A stretch of DNA of 64,000 bases from Cohnella silvisoli (lineage in GTDB: Bacteria; Bacillota; Bacilli; Paenibacillales; Paenibacillaceae). Every line of letters begins with the position of its first letter. The stretch's first letter is position 1. The notes beneath the pieces are model-generated. The model was given only the letters and a program-made list of their open reading frames with translations, was not told the origin of the DNA and made no database searches. The stretch lies in assembly GCF_021190915.1 (NCBI RefSeq), contig NZ_JAIOAP010000001.1:558001-622000 (forward strand). The letters run 5' to 3'. Below, piece after piece: positions 51,146 to 60,189 of the stretch. Position numbers and translations under genes: made by a program.

Positions 51146-53422
51146 ATGGGGACAACGGAAAATAATTTGCGTCTAATACACGGATCCGGCCATCTCGACG
51201 GCTGGAGAGGGTTCCGGGCGGGACGCTGGCAGAAGCATATCGACGTTAACGATTTTCTAGGCCTCAACATAACGTCTTACGAGGGGGACGAATCTTTCCT
51301 CGCCCAACCGACAATTGCGACGACGCGGCTGTGGGAATCCGTACTGGAACTAATGAAGCGCGAGCGGGAAAACGGCGGCGTGCTCGATATCGATACGCAG
51401 ACGATATCCACGATCACGTCCCATAAGCCGGGGTACATCGACCGGGAGCTGGAGCGTGTGGTCGGTTTGCAGACGGATGCGCCGCTGAAGCGTTCCGTAC
51501 AGCCGTTCGGCGGCATCCGCATGGTCGAAGACGCCTGCGAGGCTTACGGCTACAAGCTTCTGGAAGAGATTTCGCGGTTGTTTACCGACATTCGCAAAAC
51601 GCACAATCAGGGCGTGTTCGACGCTTATACGATGGAGATGAAGCTGGCCCGCAAAGCCGGCATTATTACCGGGCTGCCGGATGCTTACGGTCGAGGACGG
51701 ATCATCGGCGACTACCGGAGGGTGGCGCTGTATGGCGTAGACCGCTTAATAGAAGCGAAAAAAACTGATCTTCAGCAACTGGAAACGGACGTTATGTCCG
51801 AAAGCGTCATCCGGGCGCGGGAAGAATTGTCGGAGCAAATCCGCAGCTTAAGCGAGCTGAAAGAAATGGCTGCTTCTTACGGGTATGATATCTCCGGTCC
51901 TGCGAAAACTGCAAAGGAAGCGGTGCAATGGTTGTACTTCGCTTACTTGGCGGCGATCAAGGAGCAGAACGGAGCGGCGATGAGCCTCGGCAGAGTGTCC
52001 AGCTTTCTCGATATCTACATCGAGCGCGACATTCAGGAGGCCAGACTGACCGAGAAGCAGGCACAGGAGTTAATAGACCATCTTGTCATGAAGCTGCGCC
52101 TCGTCAAGTTTCTCCGCACGCCCGACTATAACGAGCTATTCAGCGGCGATCCGACATGGGTGACCGAATCGATCGGCGGGATGGGGAGCGACGGCACGAC
52201 GAGGGTAACGCGGAACTCGTTCCGTTTTCTCCATACGCTCTATAATCTTGGTCCTGCTCCGGAACCGAACCTGACGGTGCTGTGGTCGACACGCTTACCG
52301 CAGGGATTCAAAAATTATTGCGCCAAAGTGTCCGTCGATACGAGCTCTATCCAATACGAGAATGACGACCTTATGCGTCCAATCTACGGGGACGATTACG
52401 GAATCGCCTGCTGCGTATCGGCAATGCGCATCGGCAAGCAGATGCAATTTTTCGGCGCCCGCGCCAATATGGCGAAAGCTCTTCTATATGCAATAAACGG
52501 CGGCATGGACGAAAAGCTTGGCATCCAGGTTGGACCTGCTCTCTCGCCCCTCGCCAGCGAAACCTTGGATTACGGCGAAGTCATGAAACGTTACGACGAC
52601 ATGCTGGAATGGTTGGCAAAGCTGTATATGAATACGCTGAACGTCATCCATTACATGCACGACAAATACAGCTACGAACGGATCGAGATGGCGCTGCACG
52701 ATACGGAGATTTTGCGCACGATGGCATGCGGCATCGCGGGCCTGTCGGTCGTGGCCGATTCTCTTAGCGCGATCAAGCACGCCAAAGTACGGCCGATTCG
52801 CAACGAGAAGGGGCTGGCCGTCGACTTCGTTATCGAAGGCGAGTATCCGCAGTACGGGAACAACGACGCCCGGGTGGACGACATCGCCGTTCAACTGACG
52901 GAAACGTTCATGAACAAGCTTCGCAAGCACCAGACGTACCGTGGCTCCATGCCGACGATGTCGGTTCTGACGATAACATCCAATGTCGTTTACGGCAAGA
53001 AGACCGGAAGTACGCCGGACGGACGCAAAGCCGGGGAGCCGTTCGCCCCGGGGGCGAACCCGATGCACGGCAGAGACCGCAAAGGGGCCCTCGCCTCGCT
53101 GAACTCCGTAGCCAAACTTCCTTATGAAAGCTGTCTGGACGGGATATCGAATACGTTCTCCATCATTCCGAAGGCGCTTGGACGGGAGGCGGATACCCGG
53201 GTTCTCAACCTTGTATCGCTGCTCGACGGCTACGCGGCCAAAGGCGGGCATCACCTCAACATCAACGTCTTCAACCGAGAGCAGCTCGTAGACGCGATGG
53301 AGCATCCGGAGCTGTATCCTCAACTGACGATCCGCGTTTCGGGTTACGCGGTCAACTTCATTAAGCTGACCCGCGAGCAGCAGCTCGACGTCATCAACCG
53401 GACGTTCCACGGATCGGTGTAA
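51146..53422 (+). CDS. pflB: Formate C-acetyltransferase (pyruvate formate-lyase)
   Basis: 758 residues, normal length. Glycyl radical enzyme: converts pyruvate and CoA to acetyl-CoA and formate without oxygen. Adjacent catalytic cysteines at about 422-423 (GIACCVSAM), and the glycyl radical loop RVSGYAVNF with the radical Gly near 733. Substrate region [13 protein letters not shown] and the C-terminal glycyl domain are intact. AAGGAGTG precedes the ATG. Last gene of the doxX-hemerythrin-adhE-pflB unit, ended by a terminator. Its activase gene, pflA, is about 1.1 kb further on behind another Fnr box. Confidence 0.96.
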   Translation: MGTTENNLRLIHGSGHLDGWRGFRAGRWQKHIDVNDFLGLNITSYEGDESFLAQPTIATTRLWESVLELMKRERENGGVLDIDTQTISTITSHKPGYIDRELERVVGLQTDAPLKRSVQPFGGIRMVEDACEAYGYKLLEEISRLFTDIRKTHNQGVFDAYTMEMKLARKAGIITGLPDAYGRGRIIGDYRRVALYGVDRLIEAKKTDLQQLETDVMSESVIRAREELSEQIRSLSELKEMAASYGYDISGPAKTAKEAVQWLYFAYLAAIKEQNGAAMSLGRVSSFLDIYIERDIQEARLTEKQAQELIDHLVMKLRLVKFLRTPDYNELFSGDPTWVTESIGGMGSDGTTRVTRNSFRFLHTLYNLGPAPEPNLTVLWSTRLPQGFKNYCAKVSVDTSSIQYENDDLMRPIYGDDYGIACCVSAMRIGKQMQFFGARANMAKALLYAINGGMDEKLGIQVGPALSPLASETLDYGEVMKRYDDMLEWLAKLYMNTLNVIHYMHDKYSYERIEMALHDTEILRTMACGIAGLSVVADSLSAIKHAKVRPIRNEKGLAVDFVIEGEYPQYGNNDARVDDIAVQLTETFMNKLRKHQTYRGSMPTMSVLTITSNVVYGKKTGSTPDGRKAGEPFAPGANPMHGRDRKGALASLNSVAKLPYESCLDGISNTFSIIPKALGREADTRVLNLVSLLDGYAAKGGHHLNINVFNREQLVDAMEHPELYPQLTIRVSGYAVNFIKLTREQQLDVINRTFHGSV

Positions 53423-53451
53423 GCTGCGATTTTCGCCAACCTTTAGACCGC

Positions 53452-53496
53452 CCTCCCGGCATCCGTACCCTGCTGCGTGTCCCGGGAGGTTTTTTT
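53452..53496 (+). terminator. Terminator after pflB
   Basis: CCTCCCGG (53452-53459) pairs with CCGGGAGG (53482-53489), followed by a T run. Confidence 0.88.
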
Positions 53497-53557
53497 CTGC
53501 AACGGGACGATCAAGGAAGGCGGTTTAACGAACAGAACCGGACATGGAGGTATTTCC

Positions 53558-54049
53558 ATGAAAACGTTGATTGTGTTTTGCTCCACCCATGGAGCTTGCG
53601 AAAAAGCCGCCCGCATGGTTGGCGATTTAATGACGGGAAAAGTCGATTTTGCCGATCTTGATCAAGTGGGAAACCCTGATCCCGGGCCGTATGACGCGGT
53701 GATCATCGGCGGCTCGATTCATGCCGGTTCCATCCAAAGAAAAGTGATGAAGTTCATTCAAAGCCGCGGGGACGTTCTATCGAAGAAGAAGCTTGGACTT
53801 TTTCTTTGCTGCATGTATCAGGGCGACAAAGCGATTGAACAATTCGAAAAGGCCTTTCCGCTCTCCCTGAGGGAGATATCCGCGTCGTGCGGTCTATTCG
53901 GTTGGGAGTTTTATTTTTCGAAGATGAATTTCCTGGAACGGTCAATGGTGAAAATGGTGAGCGGTACGACGCAAGATGTTTCCAATCTTGATCTCGAGGC
54001 CATCCGAAATTTTGCCGCCGGTTTTACTTCGGCGCAAGGGAGAGAATAA
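53558..54049 (+). CDS. Flavodoxin-domain protein (HemG-like)
   Basis: 163 residues. Flavodoxin fold with the phosphate loop at the start (LIVFCSTHGACEKAA, usual form STxGxT), YDAVIIGGSIHAGSIQRKVMKFI and LGLFLCCMYQGDKAIEQFEKAFP, as in menaquinone-dependent protoporphyrinogen oxidase HemG and related flavodoxins. GGAGGT about 7 nt upstream sets the ATG at 53558. Stands between pflB and pflA. It could supply electrons to PflA, whose radical SAM cluster needs a reduced flavodoxin, or serve haem synthesis under low oxygen. The phosphate loop differs from typical electron-carrier flavodoxins. Confidence 0.8.
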   Translation: MKTLIVFCSTHGACEKAARMVGDLMTGKVDFADLDQVGNPDPGPYDAVIIGGSIHAGSIQRKVMKFIQSRGDVLSKKKLGLFLCCMYQGDKAIEQFEKAFPLSLREISASCGLFGWEFYFSKMNFLERSMVKMVSGTTQDVSNLDLEAIRNFAAGFTSAQGRE

Positions 54050-54094
54050 GCCCGTGAATCATCAAAATGCAATCAGCAATATCGTGAAATAGCC

Positions 54095-54403
54095 ATGAGG
54101 GAAACCTTACAGCGAGCCGTTGCATGGGAACTTGTGGAAATTCGGATGCTCAACCTGCGATTCGCCTTGATTCTTCTCGTGTTCCTTGCCACCGGAATCG
54201 AGCCGATCATCGGGCGTTTCTCCGGTCTGCAAGCTTTCTACAATTGGATATATCTATTTCATATTCCGCTGTTCGCCTTCGTAACGGGTTATTTTGCCCG
54301 ATTGCGCTGCTGATTTTCTCGATCGCAGCCTTCGCCGTTATGCTTGCCCAACCGCAAGTCCGTTTCCGGCTGCGGTGGTTGATTGAGCCCGATCTCGAAA
54401 AAC
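54095..54403 (+). pseudogene. Remnant of an acyltransferase-3-type membrane protein gene
   Basis: Two joined pieces in different frames. The first (54095-54313) encodes LNLRFALILLVFLATGIEPIIG...FYNWIYLFHIPLFAFVTGYFAR, the N-terminal helices of an acyltransferase-3 (sugar O-acetylase-like) protein. At about 54300 the frame shifts and a C-terminal-like piece follows (IALLIFSIAAFAVMLAQPQVRFRLRWLIEPDLEKL). Some 250 residues between them are missing. The deletion brings the end of the gene next to the Fnr box of pflA. Not functional. Confidence 0.72.
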
Positions 54404-54422
54404 TCGCGAAGATTTCCTCCTA

Positions 54423-54465
54423 TGTGACGAATCTCACATTCAAAACTTTCAAGTACGATCATACT
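54423..54465 (+). promoter_or_regulatory. Fnr box and -10 of the pflA unit
   Basis: TGTGA-CGAATC-TCACA at 54423-54438; CATACT at 54460-54465 starts 29.5 bp from its centre, the same hexamer and spacing as at 47333-47375. The predicted transcript start is near 54472. Confidence 0.85.
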
Positions 54466-54512
54466 GATGATGGAAAGAGAGAAAACGAAAGGTCCGAAGG
54501 GAGATGACCGTC

Positions 54513-55253
54513 ATGCATACGGGGAGAATCCACTCTCTCGAAACTTTCGGTACCGTCGACGGTCCGGGTATCCGCTTCGTATTGTTCATGCAGGGCTGTG
54601 CCTTGCAGTGTTTGTACTGCCACAATCCGGATTCTTGGGACACGAGTGTGGGAACGGTGAAGAGCGTCGAGGATATTTTGGACGAAATGGAACCCTACAT
54701 CGAGTATTACAAAAATTCGGGAGGCGGCATTACGGTCACGGGAGGAGAGCCTACGTTGCAGGCGCCTTTTGTCGCCGAGCTCTTCCGCGGCTGCAAGGAA
54801 CGATGGGGGCTTCATACCGCGCTCGATTCGTCCGGTTTTTGCGATGTCGCCCATGCCGGAGCGCTTCTGGATGTCACCGATCTGGTCCTCTTGGATCTCA
54901 AATACATGAACCGGGAGGGGCATCGGAAGCTGACGAGCCAACCGAACGACCGAATTCTTCAATTCGCCAGACACCTTTCGGACCGGGGGACGCGGATGTG
55001 GATCAGGCGAGTGCTCGTACCGGGATGGACTGACGGGGAAGACGACTTGCTCGCATTGGGACGTTTCATCGGCGAATTGGGTGGCATCGATAAAATCGAG
55101 GTGCTTCCCTATCACCGGATGGGCGTATACAAGTGGGAGCAAATAGGGAAGCGTTACGAACTGGAAAATGTGGCGGAGCCTGGTTCCAAAGAAGTCGATC
55201 GGGCCTGCAGGCTGATTCGAGAGGGCCGATTGCAAAGCACCATGTCACTTTAG
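54513..55253 (+). CDS. pflA: Pyruvate formate-lyase activating enzyme
   Basis: 246 residues. Radical SAM enzyme that makes the glycyl radical on PflB. Cluster motif CALQCLYC (C-x3-C-x2-C), followed by HNPDSWD, and GGGITVTGGEPTLQ for SAM binding. The N-terminus IHSLETFGTVDGPGIRFV is the PflA signature. I chose the ATG at 54513, 9 nt from GAAGGGAG; the in-frame ATG at 54504 abuts that site. First gene behind the Fnr box at 54423 and followed closely by mobA, a universal stress protein and oxidase genes. Confidence 0.95.
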   Translation: MHTGRIHSLETFGTVDGPGIRFVLFMQGCALQCLYCHNPDSWDTSVGTVKSVEDILDEMEPYIEYYKNSGGGITVTGGEPTLQAPFVAELFRGCKERWGLHTALDSSGFCDVAHAGALLDVTDLVLLDLKYMNREGHRKLTSQPNDRILQFARHLSDRGTRMWIRRVLVPGWTDGEDDLLALGRFIGELGGIDKIEVLPYHRMGVYKWEQIGKRYELENVAEPGSKEVDRACRLIREGRLQSTMSL

Positions 55254-55278
55254 GGGAACAATGAGAGGGGGGAGGACC

Positions 55279-55917
55279 ATGGAATCCTCTTCGATAACCG
55301 GCGCCATTCTGGTCGGCGGTTCGAACGCCGGCATGGCCGGCACGCTGAAAGCGCTGCTTCCATTAGGCGGTGAGACCTTGATCGAACGGCAAATCAAGAC
55401 GATGCGGGAAATTTGCAAGGAAATCATCGTAGTGACGAACACGCCGAAACCGTTTTTTGAAGTTCTCGACCCATCCGTACGGATCATCACCGATTATTTC
55501 CCTGGTTGCGGTCCGCTTGGGGGAATGCACGCCGCGTTGTATTTGGCCCGTAATCCTTCTGTATGGATAACGGCCTGCGATATGCCGTTCGTGTCGGCGG
55601 AAGCGGCAAGACGTTTGTCGGACAGCCGCACGGAGTTCTGCCACGCCGTCATTCCGCTTGTCCATAACCGGCCGTTGCCCTTGCACGGGATTTACGACAA
55701 GCGGTGTGCGGAAGCCGCGGCCGAACTGCTCTCGGCAGGAAAGAAAGAACTGGAAGCATTCCTCGGTCATATCCGGTGGTTAGGCATACCGGCGGATTCT
55801 TGGGCGGAGGAAGAGGCAGTCGGCGATTTCGCCTTTACGATCCACGGGCAAGAGGATTACGAGAGAGCCAAGAAGTTGCTTGAAAATAGAATGTCCACAG
55901 GAGGCGGTTTAAGATGA
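55279..55917 (+). CDS. mobA: Molybdenum cofactor guanylyltransferase-like protein MobA
   Basis: 212 residues. Nucleotidyltransferase fold: ILVGGSNAGMAGTLKALLPLGGETLIERQI at the N-terminus, IIVVTNTPKPF, DYFPGCGPLGGMHAAL and WITACDMPFVSAEAARRL (metal-binding Asp). The N-terminal signature differs from the usual LAGGxSxRMGxxK: the Arg is absent (NAGMAG), though the following Lys is kept. GGGGGGAGG precedes the ATG. Overlaps the next gene by 4 bp. MobA makes the guanylated cofactor of formate dehydrogenases and nitrate reductases, suiting anaerobic metabolism. Confidence 0.82.
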   Translation: MESSSITGAILVGGSNAGMAGTLKALLPLGGETLIERQIKTMREICKEIIVVTNTPKPFFEVLDPSVRIITDYFPGCGPLGGMHAALYLARNPSVWITACDMPFVSAEAARRLSDSRTEFCHAVIPLVHNRPLPLHGIYDKRCAEAAAELLSAGKKELEAFLGHIRWLGIPADSWAEEEAVGDFAFTIHGQEDYERAKKLLENRMSTGGGLR

Positions 55918-56345
55918 TCTACCATCATATACTGGCCGCATACGACGGATCGAAACCGTCCGATAAAGCTTTGCAACAGGCGGTTATGATCGCGGGGAGC
56001 AAGCCGGGTACTCGGCTGACGGTTGCATACGTGCAATATCAGCCGGCGTTCGCGGTCGCAGGGTACGGGTTCGTCCCGCCGGAAGGCTATCAAGAGAAAA
56101 TACAGGAATATGAAACCGTTATGCTGGATCAAGCCCGAAACAGGATCGCGTCGTTAGCCTATGCGAGCGTTGCGGTGTTGAGAGGCAATCCGGCGGCCGC
56201 CATTTTAGAGTATGCCCAAGGGAATAACTGCGATCTCATCGTCATGGGCAGCAGGGGACTGGGTGCCATTAAGGAATGGATGCTCGGGAGCGTCAGCCAT
56301 CATGTCGTACAACAGGCGCGAGTTCCCGTTCTAATCGTGAAATGA
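55914..56345 (+). CDS. Universal stress protein (UspA family)
   Basis: 143 residues. ILAAYDGSKPSDKALQQAV at the start and the ATP-binding motif VMGSRGLGAIKEWMLGSVSHHVVQQARVPVLIVK (G-x2-G-x9-G-S) at the end, so probably an ATP-binding type. ATG overlaps the mobA stop. It sits between the fermentation gene pflA/mobA and the oxidase genes. Universal stress proteins are often induced under oxygen limitation. Confidence 0.9.
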   Translation: MIYHHILAAYDGSKPSDKALQQAVMIAGSKPGTRLTVAYVQYQPAFAVAGYGFVPPEGYQEKIQEYETVMLDQARNRIASLAYASVAVLRGNPAAAILEYAQGNNCDLIVMGSRGLGAIKEWMLGSVSHHVVQQARVPVLIVK

Positions 56346-56359
56346 CAGGAGGTAATCAT

Positions 56360-56533
56360 ATGCCGGAATTACGTCCTCAAATCGGACAAAATACGCAAAC
56401 TTCAAACGAAGCGGCGAAGGAAACGAAAGAGGAGCCAGCTCTGAAAGGCACATTCGTTTCCGTTATGCTGCTGGGCGCGTTCATAGCCGTCAGTTGGTTC
56501 GGTGTGTTCGCCCTGTTCGTCGCTCGAAACTAA
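56360..56533 (+). CDS. Cytochrome c oxidase subunit IIA (CbaD-like)
   Basis: 57 residues with a polar N-terminus and a single membrane helix, LKGTFVSVMLLGAFIAVSWFGVFALFVARN, the pattern of the small subunit IIA of ba3-type oxidases. AGGAGGT lies 7 nt before the ATG. Directly followed by subunit II (15 bp) and subunit I genes, the standard order for this enzyme. Confidence 0.88.
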   Translation: MPELRPQIGQNTQTSNEAAKETKEEPALKGTFVSVMLLGAFIAVSWFGVFALFVARN

Positions 56534-56548
56534 AGGGGAGTGGTCTTG

Positions 56549-57019
56549 ATGCATCTTCATCGTTTGGAAAAAATATGGCTCAGCATCGGCGTTTCTATGC
56601 TTGTGATTTTTCTGATCGTAATCGGCACGATGGCGTTCAGCATGGGAATGACGCCTCCTAGCGAGCACCATCATACGATTGACCCGACTAAGGTTACGGA
56701 AACGGCTCCATTCGACAAACCGGCCATGACGCAGATCGAAGACATGCATTACGAAGCCGTATTGGTTGCCTACGCGTTTGGGTATGATCCTCAGACACTT
56801 GAGGTTCCAGTCGGTTCAACGGTCGATTTCAAGGTAACGAGCTCCGACGTCGTGCACGGCTTCGAGATTGTGGGCACGAACGTGAACATGATGATCGAGC
56901 CTGGCGAAGTGAGCCACGTGAGCCACACGTTCGACAAGCCGGGAGAGTATTTGATTCTGTGCAACGAATATTGCGGCACAGGCCATGAATTTATGAAAAC
57001 TACCATTGTCGTCAAGTAG
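56549..57019 (+). CDS. Cytochrome c oxidase subunit II, ba3-type (CbaB-like)
   Basis: 156 residues. One N-terminal membrane anchor (IWLSIGVSMLVIFLIVIGTMAFSM) and a cupredoxin domain with the complete CuA motif CNEYCGTGHEFM plus the upstream His in VVHGFEIVG. Accepts electrons from cytochrome c. The short single-anchor form is typical of ba3 oxidases. AAAGGGGAG sets the ATG at 56549; an in-frame GTG at 56540 is too close to it. Subunit I starts 12 bp after the stop. Confidence 0.93.
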   Translation: MHLHRLEKIWLSIGVSMLVIFLIVIGTMAFSMGMTPPSEHHHTIDPTKVTETAPFDKPAMTQIEDMHYEAVLVAYAFGYDPQTLEVPVGSTVDFKVTSSDVVHGFEIVGTNVNMMIEPGEVSHVSHTFDKPGEYLILCNEYCGTGHEFMKTTIVVK

Positions 57020-57031
57020 GGGGAAATCCGG

Positions 57032-58669
57032 ATGAAACAATCTTTTGACAGAGGCGACGGCAAATTAGTGCTGGCCCACATATTGTTCGCGTTCGGGGCG
57101 CTGCTCATCGGCGGAATCGCCGGGATGCTGCAAGGGATGGTGCGCGGCGGCATGATGACGCTGCCTGGGAACATCGGTTATTATGAACTGCTAACAGCGC
57201 ATGGCGTACTGATGGCCCTCATTTTTACGACGTATTTCATTATAGGTTTCTTGTATTCGGGCGTTTCCCAGACGCTGGGCGGTAGCCTGCTCCCTGTCGC
57301 GCGCAAGTTAGGGTGGGCCGGTTATTATGTCATGTCGATCGGAACCGTCATCGGCGTCGTTGTTATTCTGCTTGGCAAGGCGAGCGTGTTGTATACGTTC
57401 TATGCGCCGATGAAGGCGTCGCCCTGGTTTTATATTGCCCTGGCGCTCGTTGTCATAGGCAGTTGGCTTAGCGGATTCGGAGTTTTCTACCAATACCGCA
57501 AATGGAGAAAGTCGAACAATGGTAAAATCTCGCCGCTATTCGCATACATGTCCGTCGTTACGATGCTGATGTGGCAAATTGCGACCATTGGCGTGGCGAT
57601 TGAAGTGGTCGTTCAGCTCATTCCATGGTCCTTTGGATGGGTCGAAACGGTCAACGTCGTGTTGAGCCGCACGTTATTCTGGTATTTTGGCCATCCTCTT
57701 GTCTACTTCTGGCTGCTGCCGGCGTACATCTGCTGGTATGTCGTCATTCCGAAAATCATTGGGGGACGGATTTTCAGCGATTCGCTGGCTCGGCTTTCGT
57801 TCATCCTGTTCCTATTGTTTTCGATTCCCGTTGGGTTCCACCACCAATTGATGGAACCGGGCATTAGCGGCTTCTGGAAATTCCTCCAGGTTGTGCTGAC
57901 GTTTATGGTTATTATTCCATCTCTTATGACGGCATTCTCGATGTTCGCCACGTTCGAAATGAACGGACGGGCCAAAGGAGCGACCGGACTGTTCGGCTGG
58001 GTGAAGGTGCTGCCTTGGAAAGACGTTCGGTTTTTCGCTCCTTTCATGGGCATGCTCGTATTCATTCCAGCCGGCGCAGGCGGTATCATCAATGCCAGCA
58101 ACCAGATGAATGCGGTCGTCCACAACACGCTTTGGGTGACCGGCCACTTCCATCTGACAGTGGCGACCAGCGTAGCACTGACGTTTTTCGGCATCATTTA
58201 TTGGCTTATTCCGGTTGTTACGGGACGGGTACTTACCCCCAAGATGAATCGGTTGGGTATCATCCAGACGCTGATCTGGTGCGTGGGTATGCTGTTCATG
58301 TCGGGATCCATGCACACGGTCGGGTTAATGGGCGATCCGCGGCGTACCGCATACACGACTTATGACGATCATCCGGATGCCGTACTGTGGATGCCGTATC
58401 ATGTGGCGATGGCGATCGGCGGTATGATCTTATTCGTCGGCGTCATTCTGATCGTCTACAATGTCGTTGCTCTGATGCGCGCTCCTAAAGGGGAAACCGA
58501 GTATCCGATCGGCGAAGTATCGGAAGCGGCGGAGCAGACTCCGCGTTTTCTGGAACGCTGGAGCGTATGGATCGGCATTGCCGTCGTCCTTATCCTTTTC
58601 GCCTACACGATCCCGTTAATCGACATGCTCCGCAATACGGTTACCTCTCCGGGTTACGTAACCTGGTAA
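57032..58669 (+). CDS. Cytochrome c oxidase subunit I, ba3-type (CbaA-like)
   Basis: 545 residues with twelve or more predicted helices. Haem and copper ligands visible: low-spin His in TAHGVLMALIF, CuB His in GHPLVYFWLLPAY and FHHQLMEPG, and the two haem ligands in VTGHFHLTVATSV. The YFGHPLVY form is that of the B-type (ba3) branch, which has high oxygen affinity. GGGGGAA before the ATG. Last of the pflA-mobA-usp-IIA-II-I series. Reduces oxygen to water and pumps protons; its place behind an Fnr promoter suggests use at very low oxygen. Confidence 0.95.
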   Translation: MKQSFDRGDGKLVLAHILFAFGALLIGGIAGMLQGMVRGGMMTLPGNIGYYELLTAHGVLMALIFTTYFIIGFLYSGVSQTLGGSLLPVARKLGWAGYYVMSIGTVIGVVVILLGKASVLYTFYAPMKASPWFYIALALVVIGSWLSGFGVFYQYRKWRKSNNGKISPLFAYMSVVTMLMWQIATIGVAIEVVVQLIPWSFGWVETVNVVLSRTLFWYFGHPLVYFWLLPAYICWYVVIPKIIGGRIFSDSLARLSFILFLLFSIPVGFHHQLMEPGISGFWKFLQVVLTFMVIIPSLMTAFSMFATFEMNGRAKGATGLFGWVKVLPWKDVRFFAPFMGMLVFIPAGAGGIINASNQMNAVVHNTLWVTGHFHLTVATSVALTFFGIIYWLIPVVTGRVLTPKMNRLGIIQTLIWCVGMLFMSGSMHTVGLMGDPRRTAYTTYDDHPDAVLWMPYHVAMAIGGMILFVGVILIVYNVVALMRAPKGETEYPIGEVSEAAEQTPRFLERWSVWIGIAVVLILFAYTIPLIDMLRNTVTSPGYVTW

Positions 58670-58711
58670 CGTGGCGTTCTCGTTGTACTTATAGGAAATG
58701 AAGGTGATATC

Positions 58712-59983
58712 GTGAAGTTAAGCATAGTTAAGAAGACAGTAGCCGGTATCACCTGCGTATCCATCGTGACTTACGGGTGCAGTGCATTTTTTATTTTCTA
58801 CTTAAAAGAAATCATTGCGCCGGGGATGTCCGATTGGTTATATGTCTCCATTGTGCTATTGCTCGGCGTTTTTTGGACAGGCTTGCTGGGATGGATAGGC
58901 GCCTCTTGGTTGATCAAGCCGCTTCTGCGGTTGACAACCGTGGCGAACGAAGCGGCGACAGGCAACTTGCAGGTGGAAATTCCGATTCATCCATCCGATG
59001 ATGAGATTCGGCTGCTGAGCGTATCTTTTCAGAAAATGATCGCCAATCTGCAGCAAATGATTACAGGCATATCAGGTAATGTTTCTTTTACTTATAATCA
59101 AGCAGGCGCGTTGAGCGGAGGTATGGAACAGGCGGCCAAACAAATCGAACTCATTGCCAGCGTCACGGAAACGATCTCGAAAGGCGCTGCGGAGCAAGCC
59201 GAGTCCGCCCTCGGAACATTAACGGCCGTATCGCAAATTCAGATAGCTGCGGGTGAAATCGGAGAGAAGGCGGGCGAGTCGCTGGCTATTACTAAAGACA
59301 TGCTGGCGACGATCAAGGAAAGCGAGAACATTGTCCTTTCTCTTGTGGATGGCATGATGAACCTTGCGCAATCAAACCGGGAGTCTATCGGTTTTGTCGG
59401 GGAATTAGACGAAAATGCCAAGGAAATTAGAACAATATCGCGGGTTGTAGGGGGAATCGCCGATCAAACGCATCTTCTAGCCTTGAATGCATCCATTGAG
59501 GCGGCTAGAGCCGGAGAATACGGCCAAGGATTTGCTGTCGTAGCGGGGGAGATTCGTAAGCTGGCGGAAGAAAGCTCAAGCGCCGTGAAGGTTATCGATC
59601 AGCTAATTACCCTGATGGAATCGGGCGTAGCGGGTGTCGTAAATAAAACAAACGCGCAGGAACAGCTTGCAAGCCGTGAATCCCGCAAAGGCGAAGCCGC
59701 TAAAGCGGCGTTGGATCGAATCAATCTCGCCGTACAGGAAACTGCGCAAGCGGTTGAAAATATTTCTACGAGCATTACGGGTCAGATGCAGCAAGTGGAG
59801 AGCGCTTTGGTTAAGACGCATGAAGTTGGGGGTATTGCCAATCAGATTGCGAATGACATCAAGCAGGCTTCTTCTTCCGTTCAAGAACAGATGGCCGTCA
59901 TGGAGGAGCTTTCATCATCTTCGGAAATGCTGAAAAGCCAAGCGGATGTTCTGAAATCCAAAATAAACGTTTTCCGATTTTAA
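58712..59983 (+). CDS. Methyl-accepting chemotaxis protein without large sensor domain
   Basis: 423 residues. Two membrane helices close together ([27 protein letters not shown] and [22 protein letters not shown]) leave almost no external domain. Then HAMP ([23 protein letters not shown]) and a signalling domain with the receptor tip [47 protein letters not shown] start with GAAGGTG upstream. It probably senses an internal or membrane signal such as redox state or energy, which would suit its place after the oxidase genes. Confidence 0.93.
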   Translation: MKLSIVKKTVAGITCVSIVTYGCSAFFIFYLKEIIAPGMSDWLYVSIVLLLGVFWTGLLGWIGASWLIKPLLRLTTVANEAATGNLQVEIPIHPSDDEIRLLSVSFQKMIANLQQMITGISGNVSFTYNQAGALSGGMEQAAKQIELIASVTETISKGAAEQAESALGTLTAVSQIQIAAGEIGEKAGESLAITKDMLATIKESENIVLSLVDGMMNLAQSNRESIGFVGELDENAKEIRTISRVVGGIADQTHLLALNASIEAARAGEYGQGFAVVAGEIRKLAEESSSAVKVIDQLITLMESGVAGVVNKTNAQEQLASRESRKGEAAKAALDRINLAVQETAQAVENISTSITGQMQQVESALVKTHEVGGIANQIANDIKQASSSVQEQMAVMEELSSSSEMLKSQADVLKSKINVFRF

Positions 59984-60000
59984 GCCGCTGTTCATTCTTT

Positions 60001-60037
60001 ACCTCGTGAAACCCTTCTGGGTTTAGCGAGGTTTTTT
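60001..60037 (+). terminator. Terminator after the chemotaxis receptor gene
   Basis: CCTCG...CGAGG with inner AAACC/GGTTT pairing between 60002 and 60031, then six T. Confidence 0.87.
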
Positions 60038-60189
60038 ATTGCGTTTCCGCTTTACCGGCTCTCCATATATGATTAAGCTTTTTTATTGTGAATGGAGAAA
60101 AGAAAGTTATAATTTTGATATAACGTGGTAATTTGAAATACGTAGATGGGATGAATTACTAATATAGGAACTCATGGGAGTGAAACCAA

